Assembly (NCBI RefSeq): GCF_000350225.1
Contig: NW_005178858.1
Coordinates: 147,606-211,605 of the forward strand
Length of the DNA: 64,000 nt
From: Chondrus crispus
Taxonomy: Eukaryota; Rhodophyta; Florideophyceae; Gigartinales; Gigartinaceae
Reading direction: 5' to 3'
Shown one piece after another: positions 21,550 through 33,343 of this stretch. Position numbers and translations under genes: made by a program. The notes under the pieces are model-generated. The model ran no database searches. It saw only the letters and a program-made list of their open reading frames with translations, and had not been told where the DNA came from. Each line of letters begins with the position of its first letter. Within the stretch, counting starts at the first letter, position 1.

Positions 21550-22409
21550 GATGAGTTGCCACCAGCCTATACAGTACTAGATTGTCTGAAAAAGTTCGTT
21601 ATAAAAGACAGCCCTTACTCAGGCCCCAGTGCTAAGATGACAAATAAGGTTTTACGTACCGCAAAAAATGCCCCAAGAGGAAGTGTTGCAGCCGTTGACG
21701 TGAAAGAGAGGAGTACAGAAAAGTGCAGCAGGTCATTCGTTATATGATCTCCTTCCACGTTGGTATTCAACAAAGCCCCACACATAGATTGCTGTACCTA
21801 AACTCAAAACTTCCAGGGCTTCATCTATTCACAAATTGCACTTCGGGGGCCAGGTTGTTCAACCGGCTAAATGGTCTGAGAACTTGAGAGCCAACGCTGA
21901 GTACAAGCTTTGGAGTAGTTGCACTGTATTAAGTGTGGACTGACGTTATGTGGATTGGCTTATACTGAGAACATTTTGAATGAGCGGGACAAATGCGACT
22001 AAGATATATCAAAAGAGCGCAATGGCCCGGGAAATTATTGGACTTACTGGTCTACCACACACGGAACTACCGACACCCAAAGAACTTCTTTCTTCTTTGG
22101 TTTCTCGATTATTCATTCCCAGTAGGTCTACGGAACAAATGAAGTGAGATACTGCAAACGAAGAGGCAGTTATGAGTTCACCGCCAAAAATCCTTTATAA
22201 AAGGCGATTTTGAAGTTGGTATGCTGGCCAGCAACCTTTTTAACCTGATTGCATGCTCACCTGATGGTATTGCGGTTTTGGATTTACAGTAGACGACATT
22301 TGAAATCAATGAAGGGATGGATAGCTCTACATCATCGGCCTCCACTAAAATTAAGACGACTGTTGCTGACTCTATTTGCAAAAAAGTTTAGGGCCTTCGA
22401 ATACCAACG
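21550..22409. other. No recognised gene
   Basis: The DNA upstream of the truncated pogo copy contains only short frames. No HTH domain of the transposase was found on either strand, so the truncation is real within this stretch. Confidence 0.4.
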
Positions 22410-22760
22410 AAATTTACTGTTCTGTCGGTGTATTGCATTGCACGGTGCGCACACGGGTTGTACCAGGTGTGGGAGTGCTAGTGTTGTGCCACGCCTGGAC
22501 ACGTGTGCAACATGTATGCATCGTGGACAGGTCATTCGTCAGGGTGGTCATTAATTACTTATTTGTCTAATTAGTTAGTAAGTTAGCAATTAGTGACTAC
22601 AGTAGCGGGACAGGTGTCCTGGCCGCCTCGTGGCGGCACCGGCCTATATGAGTCTAAAGACCCTGGCGTTCCCCAGTAAACGGGGCCAACGGTGGCCTCA
22701 CCCTTCTAGCGTTACCCTAGCTTAGGCTCTACCCTAGTCGCTAAGTGTTGCACCTACCCC
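22410..22760 (+). repeat. LTR-like noncoding repeat related to 31860-32354
   Basis: It shares an order of short motifs with the repeats at 31860-32354 and 41604-42265: CACACG/CACGTGT palindromes, an AT-rich block, GGGACAGGTG, a TAAAGACC box and CAGTAAAC. Ends were not resolved. It may be a solo LTR of an old retroelement family; similarity is patchy and assigned by eye. Confidence 0.3.
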
Positions 22761-24761
22761 TCTCCGTCATTTTGACTACTCTCTGTTTCCTTACTTCCCT
22801 TTACTTCTGCCTATTATGCCTTTTCTTTGCTGTTTTTCAACCCACTACCTTCTTTCCCTATTATCTTCCATCCCATTCCCCAACCTTCGCACCTGCGACT
22901 ACCGCGATCTATCTGCGGTACCGCGTCGACTCCCCTGAGCTATACCGACAGAAAAACTCGGCCACCTTGGCGGTCACTGAGCCTTGTGCGGCGCTTCTTA
23001 TAGCGAGATTTACGCCCTCGTTGGAGATGCGGTGGTTGCATTGTACTACAGTCGGAGATGCTTCTTTTTGCAAGTCCATTCCTGAAGAGCGCTTTTTCAA
23101 GTGCTATGACAGCAGTGCATTGTAGATACTCGGTACGAAATCTATCTTGCAGCGTGTGAGACTGGTTTACTACGTACAGTTGTAATTAAATGTGAGTAAT
23201 ATACATTACATACTGTGCTATCCCTCTTCAGACATAATGCCGATTGCTTGGTGTCCTGGGCCCATATCAGTGGCAGTGATATTTCGTGTTCTGCTGATAG
23301 AGGGCACTTCAGGAGAATACGCATTTTCTTCAGCCAGCCAGTCACCGTATTCCAAGGAGTCGGTCTGTAATTCATGTGACTGATTCGAAGGAATTCCTTC
23401 GTAAACCGCGCGCAAAATGCCTCCAATGCGCATTCTGTAGTATTAACACCCCCAACGGAGAGGGGTGTATACTCAGTTCTTGCGGAGACCCTCGAGAGGA
23501 GGAAGACAAGGGAAGACGGACACCCGCTACGAAACCGGAGCACGGGCCCGGGTAGCGTGGTAGAGCAGGATCGCGGGAGGACGCGCGCACGCGCGAGCGG
23601 ATCGACGCCTCGACGCCCCGGTGCGGTACTGGGTAACGATCCAGTACCGACGGGCGGAGGTGGATCCGGCTCGTGGGCGTGCGTCGCGCGTCCTCTACCC
23701 GCGCTCGGTGTCGTTTAACGCGCGCGAAGGCGAAGGTGCGCGGTTAAAATAAGCGTAGAGTCAGCCCTAGGCGGTTGGTCGTCGACAAGTCCGTCTTTGT
23801 CGCCCTTCCCCGCCGCCGGTCCGCTACATATTTAATGTACATAATATCCTTTCATAATAGTACAGTACCTATGTACTGTAGCGACGTACTGTCGCGGTCG
23901 GTCGACACTGTAATACTGTCAGCCATCCGGGCCGACAGTACACGTGTGTGTGCGCTTTTCGGTTCCGCGCCTACACGTGTACACGTGCGCCCCCTGTACT
24001 TGGGGGTACACGTGGTGGTACTGTAGAGCATCGAGCCCTACAGTAACTGATCCGATTCTGAGTTGATCAAATCTAAAATAAAGCCCCAGAGGGGGGTTAT
24101 GCTACACGGCCCCCCCCCTACAAGTGTGAACGTCCGCGTTCACATGTGCTTGTAGGGCGACTCGTGTTTCCTTCGCCGACTCGATCCCCGCCTTTCAATC
24201 ACCGCTCGACTGCGTCCTTCTATCGTTTCTTCGCGCGTCGTGCGCTCAGTTCTTGTTCACCCTTACGTTGGCTGTCCTGCCTTTTAATGAGTCTCGTTAC
24301 TCCACCTCTCCATCCATCGTCCGGCATTTCGCTTCCTTGTCTGCGGCTGCCCTGTCCCCTTTCTTTGCCTCCTGCCCGCGCGTCCTTTTCGTTGACTGTC
24401 CCTCATCCCCGCTAGAGTATTGGGGTGCCCTCATCTCCATCCGCCCTTTCTTTCTTAGGGGTGGTCGTGTCCGTGCGCCCGCGAGGCTCCCATCTCGTTT
24501 CCTGTATTTCCCTTCGTGGGTACCGCGTAGCGGTCAGTCTGACACGTTCGCTTCCTGTTCATGACCCACACTGTCTCGGTATGACATCCCCGCCATCCCC
24601 TTTTACCGCTGCCGTCTTGCCGTGGGGTACTCTGCTGTTGGGTTTGACCGCTGCGACATGCGGCTTGTCATTTTCGTACCTCTCCTCGAAATGTACAGCG
24701 TGTCTATAACGCAGGACGTGCGCCCACGGTAGTCGCTTGCGTTCGTTCTTCTCCCCCATGT

Positions 24762-25275
24762 CCCTCGCTGTCGGTGTCGAGGGCACAGAGCACGGCGGAT
24801 GCCCTTACACTCAGCGTCCCTCGCCGTCCGTGGCGGGGGCGCGGCGTGAGGAAGTCGGCATCCCTCTCTGTCCGTAGCGAAGGCGTAGTGCGCCACGGAT
24901 GCTCTTTTTCTTGATGTCCCTCGCCCTCGGTGGCGAGGGCGCGGCGCCCAACGGATGCCAGTCTCCTTGGAACCCTCGCCGTCGGCGGCAAGGACATAGC
25001 GCGCGACAGTCGTCTTCCTTGAGGCCCCTTGCCTTCGGGGGCGAGGGCGCGGCTCGCAGAGGGTGCCCTTCTCCCTGGCGCCCCTCGCCGTCGGCGGCAA
25101 GGGCACAACGCGCGGAGGTGGCCCTTCTTCGGCGTCCCCCGCGTCCGGAGCGAGGCGGCAGCGCGCGAAGGATGCTATTCTCGTTGGAGGCCCCCGCCGT
25201 CCGTGGCGAGGGCAGGAGCTAGCGACGTTCGTGTTCCCGTGGGCTGCCCTCGATGTCGGCGGTGAGGGGGCCACG
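24762..25275 (+). repeat. Tandem hairpin array, about ten units of 55-56 bp
   Basis: Unit starts (CCCTCGCCG-like) fall at about 24762, 24818, 24862, 24918, 24973, 25026, 25082, 25137, 25192 and 25247, so the period is 53-56 bp except one 44-bp unit. Each unit opens with an imperfect stem-loop of the form CCCTCGCC-loop-GGCGAGGG. A 30-bp interval related to GCGGCGCGCNACGGATGCCC and a T/C-rich end then follow. Units differ at many positions, and some stem changes keep pairing as G-U. Long open frames across it have repetitive composition and are not taken as genes. Confidence 0.8.
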
Positions 25276-25543
25276 CGTAGCCCGTCCGTTAGCGTGAAGA
25301 TAGCCAGCAGCGAGGCCTGCGGCTCATACGGCGTGGCAGTGTCAGCGCGTACGGTGGAGCGCGCGGGTTCGTAGGCGTCGAACAGGTCAGCGGGGTGCGA
25401 GGCGGGCGCGGCAGGGCAGCGTCAGAGCGTGCGGAAGGAAGGAGCGCAGACGCCGGGCCGACGGTGAAGGCCAGTAGAAGACACGGGGGAGTTCAGCGCG
25501 TCGTGTATGCAGCGCGGGCGTGCGCGTTTTTGTCCAGTAACTA

Positions 25544-25565
25544 CTGTAGAGCGCAAGCTCTACAG
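25544..25565. repeat. Perfect 9-bp hairpin with GCAA loop
   Basis: CTGTAGAGC, GCAA, GCTCTACAG. The arms match the end motif TGTAGAGC of the solo-LTR-like insertion at 56443-57129, so this may be a head-to-head junction of two element ends and not a folded RNA. Confidence 0.7.
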
Positions 25566-25775
25566 CGCGACATGCGCGCGCGCGTGCTGTCCATCACTGT
25601 ATGTGCGCAAAAGCGCCTTGACCTTGATTAAATCAGCAAAAAATTCCAAAAAATAAGTTTCCCGCGAAAATGAATTTTTGCCAAAAAATCACAGCGAAGT
25701 TCGTGACGTGTCCCCCTCCCATGATCCAATCCGGAGTCGGTTCATCTCACAAGAGTATAAATACTGTACACTGCC

Positions 25776-25917
25776 TGTAATGATAGCCATAGACACTGTA
25801 CAGGTACACATCACACACGTCCCACACGTGGCCCACACGCAGCCCTACCAGCGGTGGCATCACGTCTTAAGGAGACGGACGATCCCAAGTCCCCATAAAC
25901 TGGACCACCGTTCACCG
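25776..25917 (+). repeat. 5' LTR of the Copia element (visible part)
   Basis: It matches 30101-30240 over about 140 bp. The last part next to the assembly gap no longer matches the 3' LTR, so its end is not defined. Confidence 0.75.
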
Positions 25918-25935
25918 GAACCCAGGAAATGGTCC

Positions 25936-26035
25936 NNNNNNNNNNNNNNNNNNNNNNNNNNNNNNNNNNNNNNNNNNNNNNNNNNNNNNNNNNNNNNNNN
26001 NNNNNNNNNNNNNNNNNNNNNNNNNNNNNNNNNNN
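25936..26035. other. Assembly gap (100 N)
   Basis: Exactly 100 undetermined bases, a standard placeholder, so the true length is unknown. It falls between the 5' LTR and gag of the Copia element, a repeat that assemblers often fail to close. Confidence 0.99.
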
Positions 26036-29000
26036 CCCCGAACACGGAACGCACAGGCGACACTATGCATACATCAGAATGGCAATATTATCAAGCCTCC
26101 CTGAAGACATCGCATGCACAATCGAGATGCAAGCAGACCCCTCACCAGCCTCCCTGATCGATGCTATCACCCAACACTTCACAGACTCAACACCTGCATC
26201 TCACCTCATCCTCAAACAGGAAGCCCTCCGCACAAAACTCCATGTCACCGACGATATTGGGACATTTCTCAAACTTCACCGCAATCTACGCACACGCATG
26301 CGACTTGCCAAATGCCCTCAGATACACGAAGATGAATATGTCACCATCGACTTCATCATCAAAGGGCTATCAGCCAACCCCATATTCAGTCATCTCCAAG
26401 ACACATGGATTGAGACCAACACTATGCCCAAAACCATCCTGAACCTGGAACAACGTCCAAAATCTGTACAAGCCCGTGCCACAGAACGAGAGTAGCAACA
26501 ACTGCCATCACACCGCACATCCTCTCACCACTTCGCACGCTCTCGACATGATAGATCGGACCCAATGCCCCGCCGCACACGCGGCCGTAACAGAGGCAGA
26601 GGCCGATCCTGCACATATTGGCAACAACCCTGGACTCACTCACCACCCATAGCTCCAGTACCACACTACCTTCAGCCACAGCAAATGCCCATGTACCCCT
26701 ACCCACCCCCCCCCCCAGCAGCCCCATCACTGCCTACAGTGAGAATCCCGCGATCCAAAGCAAAACCCCGCACCACCCGAGGCCACATCGCATCCTCCCA
26801 GGCACATGAACCGCTTGCCGACGACATGACAGCGTAGGCCAACCATACCACCCCCCACCTCGCTGACCACACAGGTATGAGTTTTGCACTTGACTCAGGT
26901 GCGTATCCTCCCACCTAGAAAACCCCACCCCGAACATGAAACCCCTCAAAAACATTTAACTAACACGGCGACATCCACCACGCCCCCCGCGACCCACTAC
27001 GGCAACATACAGATCCGGACGACGAGGCATAACTACCTTAACCTACCGCCCATTGCCAATCCAGCCCTGAAGATCCACCTTCTGTCTGTTCATGACATGC
27101 CCGTCAGTAGGGGGCAGTAGTATTCACCCCCAACAAAGCCACTGTCCTCAACACCACAGCCTCACCCGCTGTCCCCGTTGCCACAGCCACCTTCTGCGAT
27201 GGCCTATACTTCCTCAATAAACACCACCAACAAGCACACGGCGCACGCACGTTACCCACCAACCCTCTCAAAGCCACCACACGCCAGAGCACTTCATTCC
27301 CCACAAGCCCCTGCAACCCCCCGCAAATCAGGAGCACAGCACACAACAGCCTCACACTGCAGCGACCGCAACTCCCCATGCACCAGCAACCAATCCCGGC
27401 CACGCCGCCCGCTCCCCACCCACGCCCAGCGATGGAGCGAGACTTCCATCATTACCACATGATCTTTAACCACATACGGCCAAGCACACTTCAACGCATG
27501 GGAAAACAAATCCTTCTTCCGAACCTCCCGGCGTCCCTGACCAAGACGCCCCTAAGAATCACATGCCCGAGCTGCGCTGCTGCCAAACTCAAGCTGGCAC
27601 CCCACAAGAGAGCATCCCACTCATACGACACTGGCCAAGCCATGAGCAGCAACATATGCGAACCCATCACACCCGCATCCCGCCAGGGAGACCGATACAT
27701 TCTAACCGTCATAGACACCAACTCTCGGTTCCTCATCGTCCACTTCCTTCCCACAAAGCAAGCCACCCCACACCGGCTGAACAACATACTGCAGCACATC
27801 AAACATAGTCAACACCGAACCCCGAGCTCACTCCACGCAGATAACGCCAAAGAGTACCTATCCCTTGACATCCAGCATGTATTCAACAAACACGGCACCT
27901 CACACACGACAACAACGCCGTACACCCCCAGGAGAACAGCATAGCCGAACGCATCAACGGCACGATAATGAATGCTGCCCGAGCAGTACTCTACCACAGC
28001 TCCCTTCACATATCTCACTGGAAGGACGCTGTACGCGACTCGACCTTCAAATACAACCATATATTCCACAATAGCACTGGTTCTCTACCCACCACCCTAT
28101 GGCATGGACGAGCTCCGAACGTACCCCAATACCTCCTATTCGGTCAACTACGAACCAGGCCGCACATGGCCAATCGCGCCACAATACCCAAACTGCACCA
28201 CCCCTCGATTACAGTACGATACTTATACGCCACAGATCCCAAACACAGTATCGTATTGGCCCTACGCACCAATAAAACCATGAGAATTCGAACAGTCAAC
28301 TTCAACGCGTACCACAAAAATCGTGACCCCCTTGCCACGACCACTGCAGCAATTCAAAGCCTTCACTCCCCAACCCACTCCCAAAGTAATTACCACGACC
28401 ACACCCCCTCTCATTCACCACGGCCGAGCCCGTCACTACCCCGACGCCAACCTATGAGACCTGGCACACAATGCCGAACTCGATCTCCTTGATGAACGCC
28501 AAGTCATTACATGGATACCTGACCACAAGCTCCGGCCCCTACCAAACCAATCCCGCTCACCATGGGATACAGATACAAACGCGAAAGCGAGGTCCAAATA
28601 ACAAAACGAAAAGCCCGATGTGCAGCACGTGGCGACAAAATGATTCCGCACGTGCACTTCGATCCGGAAAAGACAACTACCTATATGGCCGACAAAACAA
28701 CAGTGCGACTCCTATTCGCCATTGCCGCCGCCCACAGACCCTACATAGAACACATCGACATAGAAGCGGCATACCTGCACGAGAAATTTGCCCACAATGG
28801 CAAAGACACTGTATATTTCCGACAACATCTTCGATTCGATGGATCGTATAAACACCCATGCCGCTCAGGACGACTTCACAAAAGTCTGTATGGAACTCCA
28901 TCTGCAGACCACACATACCTACAATCCATATTTGCCACCCTCGCACAGCACAAGTTCCTCCAATCCGAAGCAGACCCATGTCTGTTTCATAGATATCATC

Positions 29001-30045
29001 AGCACGACACCACGTTCGTCGCCATCAGTAAAAGTTCGCCCAAATCCTTGCCAACACATACAAAATCAAAAGACTGGGAGAGCACAAAACATTGCTCGGA
29101 TGGACAGTGTGTCGACAACTTTCCGGCGACATACACGTGTCACAACCCAACGCAATCAACTACGTTGTCCACAAGTCTGGAATGGAACACTCCAACGGAA
29201 AACCAAACCCGTACAATGACGGGTCCCCTCTTCAAGGACCCACAGACCTCGATGATTACACCCTCGAAACAACCAAAAAATATGAGCAACTCCTCGGCGA
29301 CATCAGGTACATAGCGGACTCTACCCGCCCTGACATATTCTTCTATATTTCGTTACAAACCGACTATCCGTTGCTACCAAAACACCAACAACACGCCACT
29401 GGAACGCCATAACACGCCTCATCCGATATCTAAAAGCCACCAGCACGCATGGTATTCTCTTCAAGGCAGGCCACCACAAGCTACCATCCGCAAGAAACGG
29501 CACTTTAGTCCACCCCCAAGACCTCCAATCATTCCCGGATGCCGACTTCGCGGCAGACGTCAAAGATCGCAAGTCGATTTCGGGCATGATCCACACTTAC
29601 CATGGCTCACCCATATGCTGGGGATCCATGAAACAAAAGATCAATGCACTATCGACCTGTGAAGCCGAACACATTGCCGCAACATCTGCAGCCCAGCAGA
29701 CCACATGGCTACAAAGAATGCTACAAGACATTGGCATGAACCCTCCGGCGCCCACAACATTCTTTATCGATAATCAATCCGCAATCCGTGTCGCAAAAAG
29801 CACCGGACCTACAAAACGACGCAAATTCATAGACCTTCGCCACCACTTCCTGGTGCACCACACACGCGCAGCCAATATCCGCATCAAACACATCCCTAGC
29901 GCGAGTATGCTTGCGGATATCCTCACTAAACCGCTCAAACGACTATAGTTTACTACACTCACCAGACAACTGCTCCTCATACCCCCGCCGACCACCCCCC
30001 CCCCAAAATTCACACGCACGGATAGCCCCTCAGTGACGGGGGGAG

Positions 30046-30246
30046 TGTAATGATAGCCATAACGCAACAGTGTCACTTCGGCACTACCGTCCTGCACTGA
30101 AATGATAGCCATAGACACTGCACAGGTACACATCACACACGTCCCACACGTGGCCCACACGCAGCCCTACCGGCGGCGGCGTCACGTCTTAAAGAAACGG
30201 ACAATCCCAAGTCCCAATAAACTGGTCCATCGTTCACCGCACTACA
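30046..30246 (+). repeat. 3' LTR of the Copia element
   Basis: Starts TGTAATGATAG after a G-rich polypurine tract and ends ACTACA before the target duplication CTGCC. It is longer than the visible 5' LTR because its start is partly duplicated. Confidence 0.75.
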
Positions 30247-30540
30247 CTGCCGGAGGCACCGCCCGCTCAGCGATACACGTAGCTACGTGTGTGCCACCTT
30301 CATCCGTGGGTACGTAGTCCACGTGTGCTTACTGGGGCGGTTCCCCAGATTACAATATTTGTTTCTACACTGTACCGTAAGACAAATTACACCTCTACAG
30401 GAGCCCTGTCTTCCCCGCCATCGACTTGTTCTCGCCGGCGCATTGAAGCCGATCTCGGACGTACCTACTTCACTACACAGCAAGCGATGTACGGTATGTT
30501 CTATGGAGAGCAAATGGAAAGAGTGTGACTTACAGAAAAT

Positions 30541-31859
30541 ATCAACAGGACTTTGTATCTCGTGATACTTTCCAGTTTCTTCTATTCCAATCTTGTTCTC
30601 TACTTTTACGATTCCCTCTTTGCGTCAAGTATAAAATATCCACAGCAATACACCACATGTAGATGAGCGGCCCGTTAACTCTTAAAGCCAAAGCCCTCAG
30701 CCCTAACAGCCAGCAACGCGTTATCAGAAGGTGAACGCTCTGCAGCCTCAAACCGCGACAAAATGGGCCCAGGCATTCCAAGAAAGCCGGAGCGCCAGGA
30801 CTTAGGAATAAAGGTCCAATAGTGCCGCAAGTCTTAGAAATTAAATACCCACCTTTTCTCCCTTGTCCTTTGTTTCAAGTACCCAGCTGTGGCCAAAATT
30901 GATCTCCTTTCTGCCATCTAGTTTTTGGTTGATGATGTGTGCGTGAGGTAAGCTTGAGTGTTGCTGCGTTCCAAGCGTGCTTGAAGTGGTTGAATATTGT
31001 GGTTCTGATTTGCGAATGTAGATACTCTGAAATATGTAAGCAGTGATATTTAAACGGCCGATAAAGTTCCTCACTGACTATAAATCCCAGTCATGCAGTT
31101 ATGCAGATGCTCAAATGATTTCTGGGGTTCGTGCGCTCGAATCATCGCTAATGGAGGGAAATGGAACACGTATGTACTATCAAAGGGGAAGGTATGGAAA
31201 AAAAACTAGACAAAACCGTGATGCGGAGGATAAAGATACGAGGAGCGCGTACGCTCCCAACCAGCTCTACGGTCCTATCTGATTAGTTGGGTTGTAAACC
31301 TAGGGGTTTACAGTTTCCCCCCGTGGCCATCCCATTGCAACTCTCGATGGCCCGCAACCACGCTAATTTTAGTGAATGCAACAACAGTATCAGTATCCAG
31401 ATATTAGTACTATACGTCTACACATTGCGTGAAATTGAAAACATATATTCATCGACAGAAGTGCCCACGCTCTTGCAGGTTAACACGTGCCGCGCCACTA
31501 TGTATCCTACCCATAAACACGCCAATAGAAACTCCGGTGCAGTCAAATTAATGCGAAAAGTAACTAGTATCAAAGTACCTCAAAACGCATTGGACAATTG
31601 CTATAAATACGAGAAGTTCCAAATGAAAAAACAAACAAAAGAGCCTTTAATACTTTGTTTCACCGCCGCGAGCATCCATCACTGCACGCATACGACATGT
31701 GAAGCTTTTGTAGAGCCTCAGCAAAAGATCGGAATCTACTGTAGCACCTATCTCGTCAATATTTACTAATCCTCCACGTTATCGTAGTGCCTGCCTCGCG
31801 CACAGGCAGTCCCGGCTATTACTCTCCCAAAAGTTTTCGATTTTATCGATATGCAGGGA
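30541..31859. other. No recognised gene
   Basis: The longest frame (plus strand, 31287-31769, 160 codons) has no recognisable domain, biased composition or supporting context and is left uncalled. A minus-strand stretch near 30660-30780 (reading ALLAVRAEGFGFKS in one frame) looks faintly coding but is too short to assign. Confidence 0.35.
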
Positions 31860-32354
31860 TGTAGTATAGCGGCCAGCGCGCGCGGAGGTTATTAATTTAG
31901 CGGCTGTGTACGGTGTACACGTGGACGAGGGGCCCACGTGTGCGAAGGGCGCGCGCGTACCAATCGGTCGTGACGGGGTGTACGTCCACTGTAGCACACG
32001 TGTCGTCCGTGCTGTAGTTCGTAGCTATTTCGCGTGTACTGTGACGCACACGCGTAGTGTTAGGATCCACGCGGTAGTTTGCAATTATGGTGCTTGTATT
32101 TAACTGCGTACAGTACCCGTCACGCACCACGTGGCAGGGACTGTACCGGGACAGGTGCTTGAGACGTCTATCTGTGGGGTAAAGACCTGATACTCGTCCT
32201 CAACAGTAAACTGGGGCAGCCAGCGACGTGTGCCACTCTCTTTTGCGAGCTTGTCCATATCGATTAATTCGCGCGCCGCGCGTTTGCGCCGCGTGCTCCT
32301 TCGGCGACAATTCCACCTCTCACCTAACCCAAGGACGGCAGGAGTTATCCCATA
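31860..32354 (+). repeat. Solo-LTR-like repeat, copy 1
   Basis: A 495-bp noncoding unit from TGTAGTATA to TTATCCCATA. An inverted homologous copy lies at 41604-42265. Shared blocks in order include GGTTATTAA, GTAGCACACGTGTCGTCC, GCGGTAGTTTG, TACCCG with CACGCAC, GACAGGTG, TAAAGACCTGA, CAGTAAACTG and AGGAGTTATCCCA. The flanks AGGGA and GGGGA could be a worn 5-bp target duplication. A TG start and CA-type end suggest an LTR whose body has been lost. No coding region is attached. Confidence 0.55.
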
Positions 32355-32779
32355 GGGGACTTTGGGGTCACTGCACCGTCCTGAGACAGTAACGGGAGAG
32401 CCATTGTTTTCTTAAATTCGAAGTGTAGATTCGACAATTGTCTTGCAGGAAGCTCCAATTCTTACCCTTACCGAAAACCTCAGCAGTAAACGGCAGTGAA
32501 CTGTCCCTTGGTACATCAAAACACTTAGCAGATTCATGAGGGACTTCCATGAAAATTAGCGGCGACATCCCATATAGGCTGAAAAGACCCTGTTAGTATG
32601 GAAAAAGGTTCGCTTCGCTGTTTGTTTTCCTTCTCCCTCTCTGTTGAAATCTCTCTGTGTGTGTCCTCCGTCTCGTGCCTCCACCCTTCTTCTCCGATTT
32701 TCATAGCCGCGAAGCTTCCACTTGGAAGCTCGCGCGAACTCATTTAGAAACCCGGCGAAATTATTCTAGAAACTGGTGT

Positions 32780-33096
32780 CAAATTCAATACATCATTTAG
32801 GGTTCACACGACCCTCCTTCCAGCGCAGCGCACGGCGATGCACAGTATACAATCTGCCCCGGTGTCTCACTTCTCCAAGTTGTTCCCCGTCCTGCATCTA
32901 CACCGCCGGCTCGCCTCCTTTGCACACCTTGTCCTGTACCCCGCAGCCCTTTCTCACCGACACGCCTCTTTCTTACCCCGCGTCTGCTACTGTCGCCTGC
33001 GCACTGTAAGGGGCATCTACCCCGGCCAGGTGAGTCGCGCCTACGTGAGGTTTTAGCACACGCGCGCGCTTCTTGGCCACTTCCCTCTGTGCCGCC
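32780..33096 (+). promoter_or_regulatory. Pyrimidine-rich leader before the H3-tail frame
   Basis: A C/T-rich plus-strand stretch containing a strong splice-donor-like CCAGGTGAGT at about 33024-33033 and ending in GCCGCCATGG, an ideal start context. Composition is like the leaders before the frames at 7379 and 17013. An acceptor-like TTTTAG lies only 25 bp further, too near for a normal intron. Confidence 0.35.
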
Positions 33097-33300
33097 ATGG
33101 CAAACGCGAGGCAGACGGGGAGGAAGAGCACAGGTGGGAAGGCCCCACGCAAGCAGATAGCTGTAAAGGCCGCTCGTTCTACGAAACAAGATGGAGACCG
33201 TCGGAACCATTTCATGTTCCAGTTGTCAGAACGCACGGACATCATAAAAGTTTCCAAATCAAGCGCCGCCGCCGCCCCTCCTCATGACTACCATATATAG
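33097..33300 (+). CDS. Short protein with a histone H3-like N-terminal tail
   Basis: 67 codons from ATG in GCCGCCATGG to TAG. After the initiator Met the first 26 residues align without gaps to the histone H3 tail: the protein has [20 protein letters not shown] where H3 has [20 protein letters not shown]. The positions equivalent to K9, S10, K14, K18 and K23 are kept, while R2 is Asn, K4 is Arg and K27 is Ser. The sequence then changes to an unrelated [15 protein letters not shown] stretch and an SSAAAAPP end. No alpha-N helix or histone fold is present, so it cannot form a nucleosome. It could be an exon of a divergent H3 variant, a captured H3 first exon or an H3-tail mimic. An upstream splice-donor-like site leaves room for further exons. 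Confidence 0.5.
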   Translation: [67 protein letters not shown]

Positions 33301-33343
33301 GTGGAAAGCGGACACCGGCGGTACAATGTGACACGCGCCGAGC

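Larger units (their letters stand above)
22761..25775. other. GC-rich noncoding region with ACACGTGT and TACAGTA motifs
   Basis: Apart from the tandem hairpin array (24762-25275) no gene is recognised. Long open frames on both strands are a by-product of high GC. Repeated palindromic motifs (TGTAGAGC/GCTCTACA, ACACGTGT) suggest remains of the same LTR-like family. The region continues after the Copia insertion at 30252-30540; both halves were one stretch before that insertion. Confidence 0.45.
25776..30246 (+). mobile_element. Ty1/Copia LTR element, broken
   Basis: A fossil LTR retrotransposon of the Ty1/Copia superfamily in plus orientation. It has a 5-bp target duplication CTGCC (25771-25775 and 30247-30251), LTRs starting TGTAATGATAG, and a purine-rich tract just before the 3' LTR. 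Parts in order: gag (about 26040-26500), a nucleic-acid-binding/linker region, integrase (about 27430-28300), reverse transcriptase (about 28560-29400) and a Copia-type RNase H ending near 29948. Internally it contains the assembly gap. The reading frame is broken in many places (of the order of ten). The visible LTR parts differ by roughly 8%, so it is fairly old. It sits inside the GC-rich noncoding stretch. Confidence 0.85.

Noticed and set aside
24603-25274. Long minus-strand open frame (223 codons) and overlapping plus-strand frames
   Set aside because: They lie in the GC-rich hairpin array; the peptide is a repetitive Arg/Pro/Ala product of the 55-bp unit and both strands stay open, as expected from composition alone.
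24762-25275. CRISPR-like array of repeats and spacers
   Set aside because: Repeats are imperfect, the intervals between them are related and not unique, no cas genes are present, and the DNA is eukaryotic.
31287-31769. 160-codon plus-strand frame
   Set aside because: No recognisable domain, and neither context nor composition supports it; could be real but cannot be supported.
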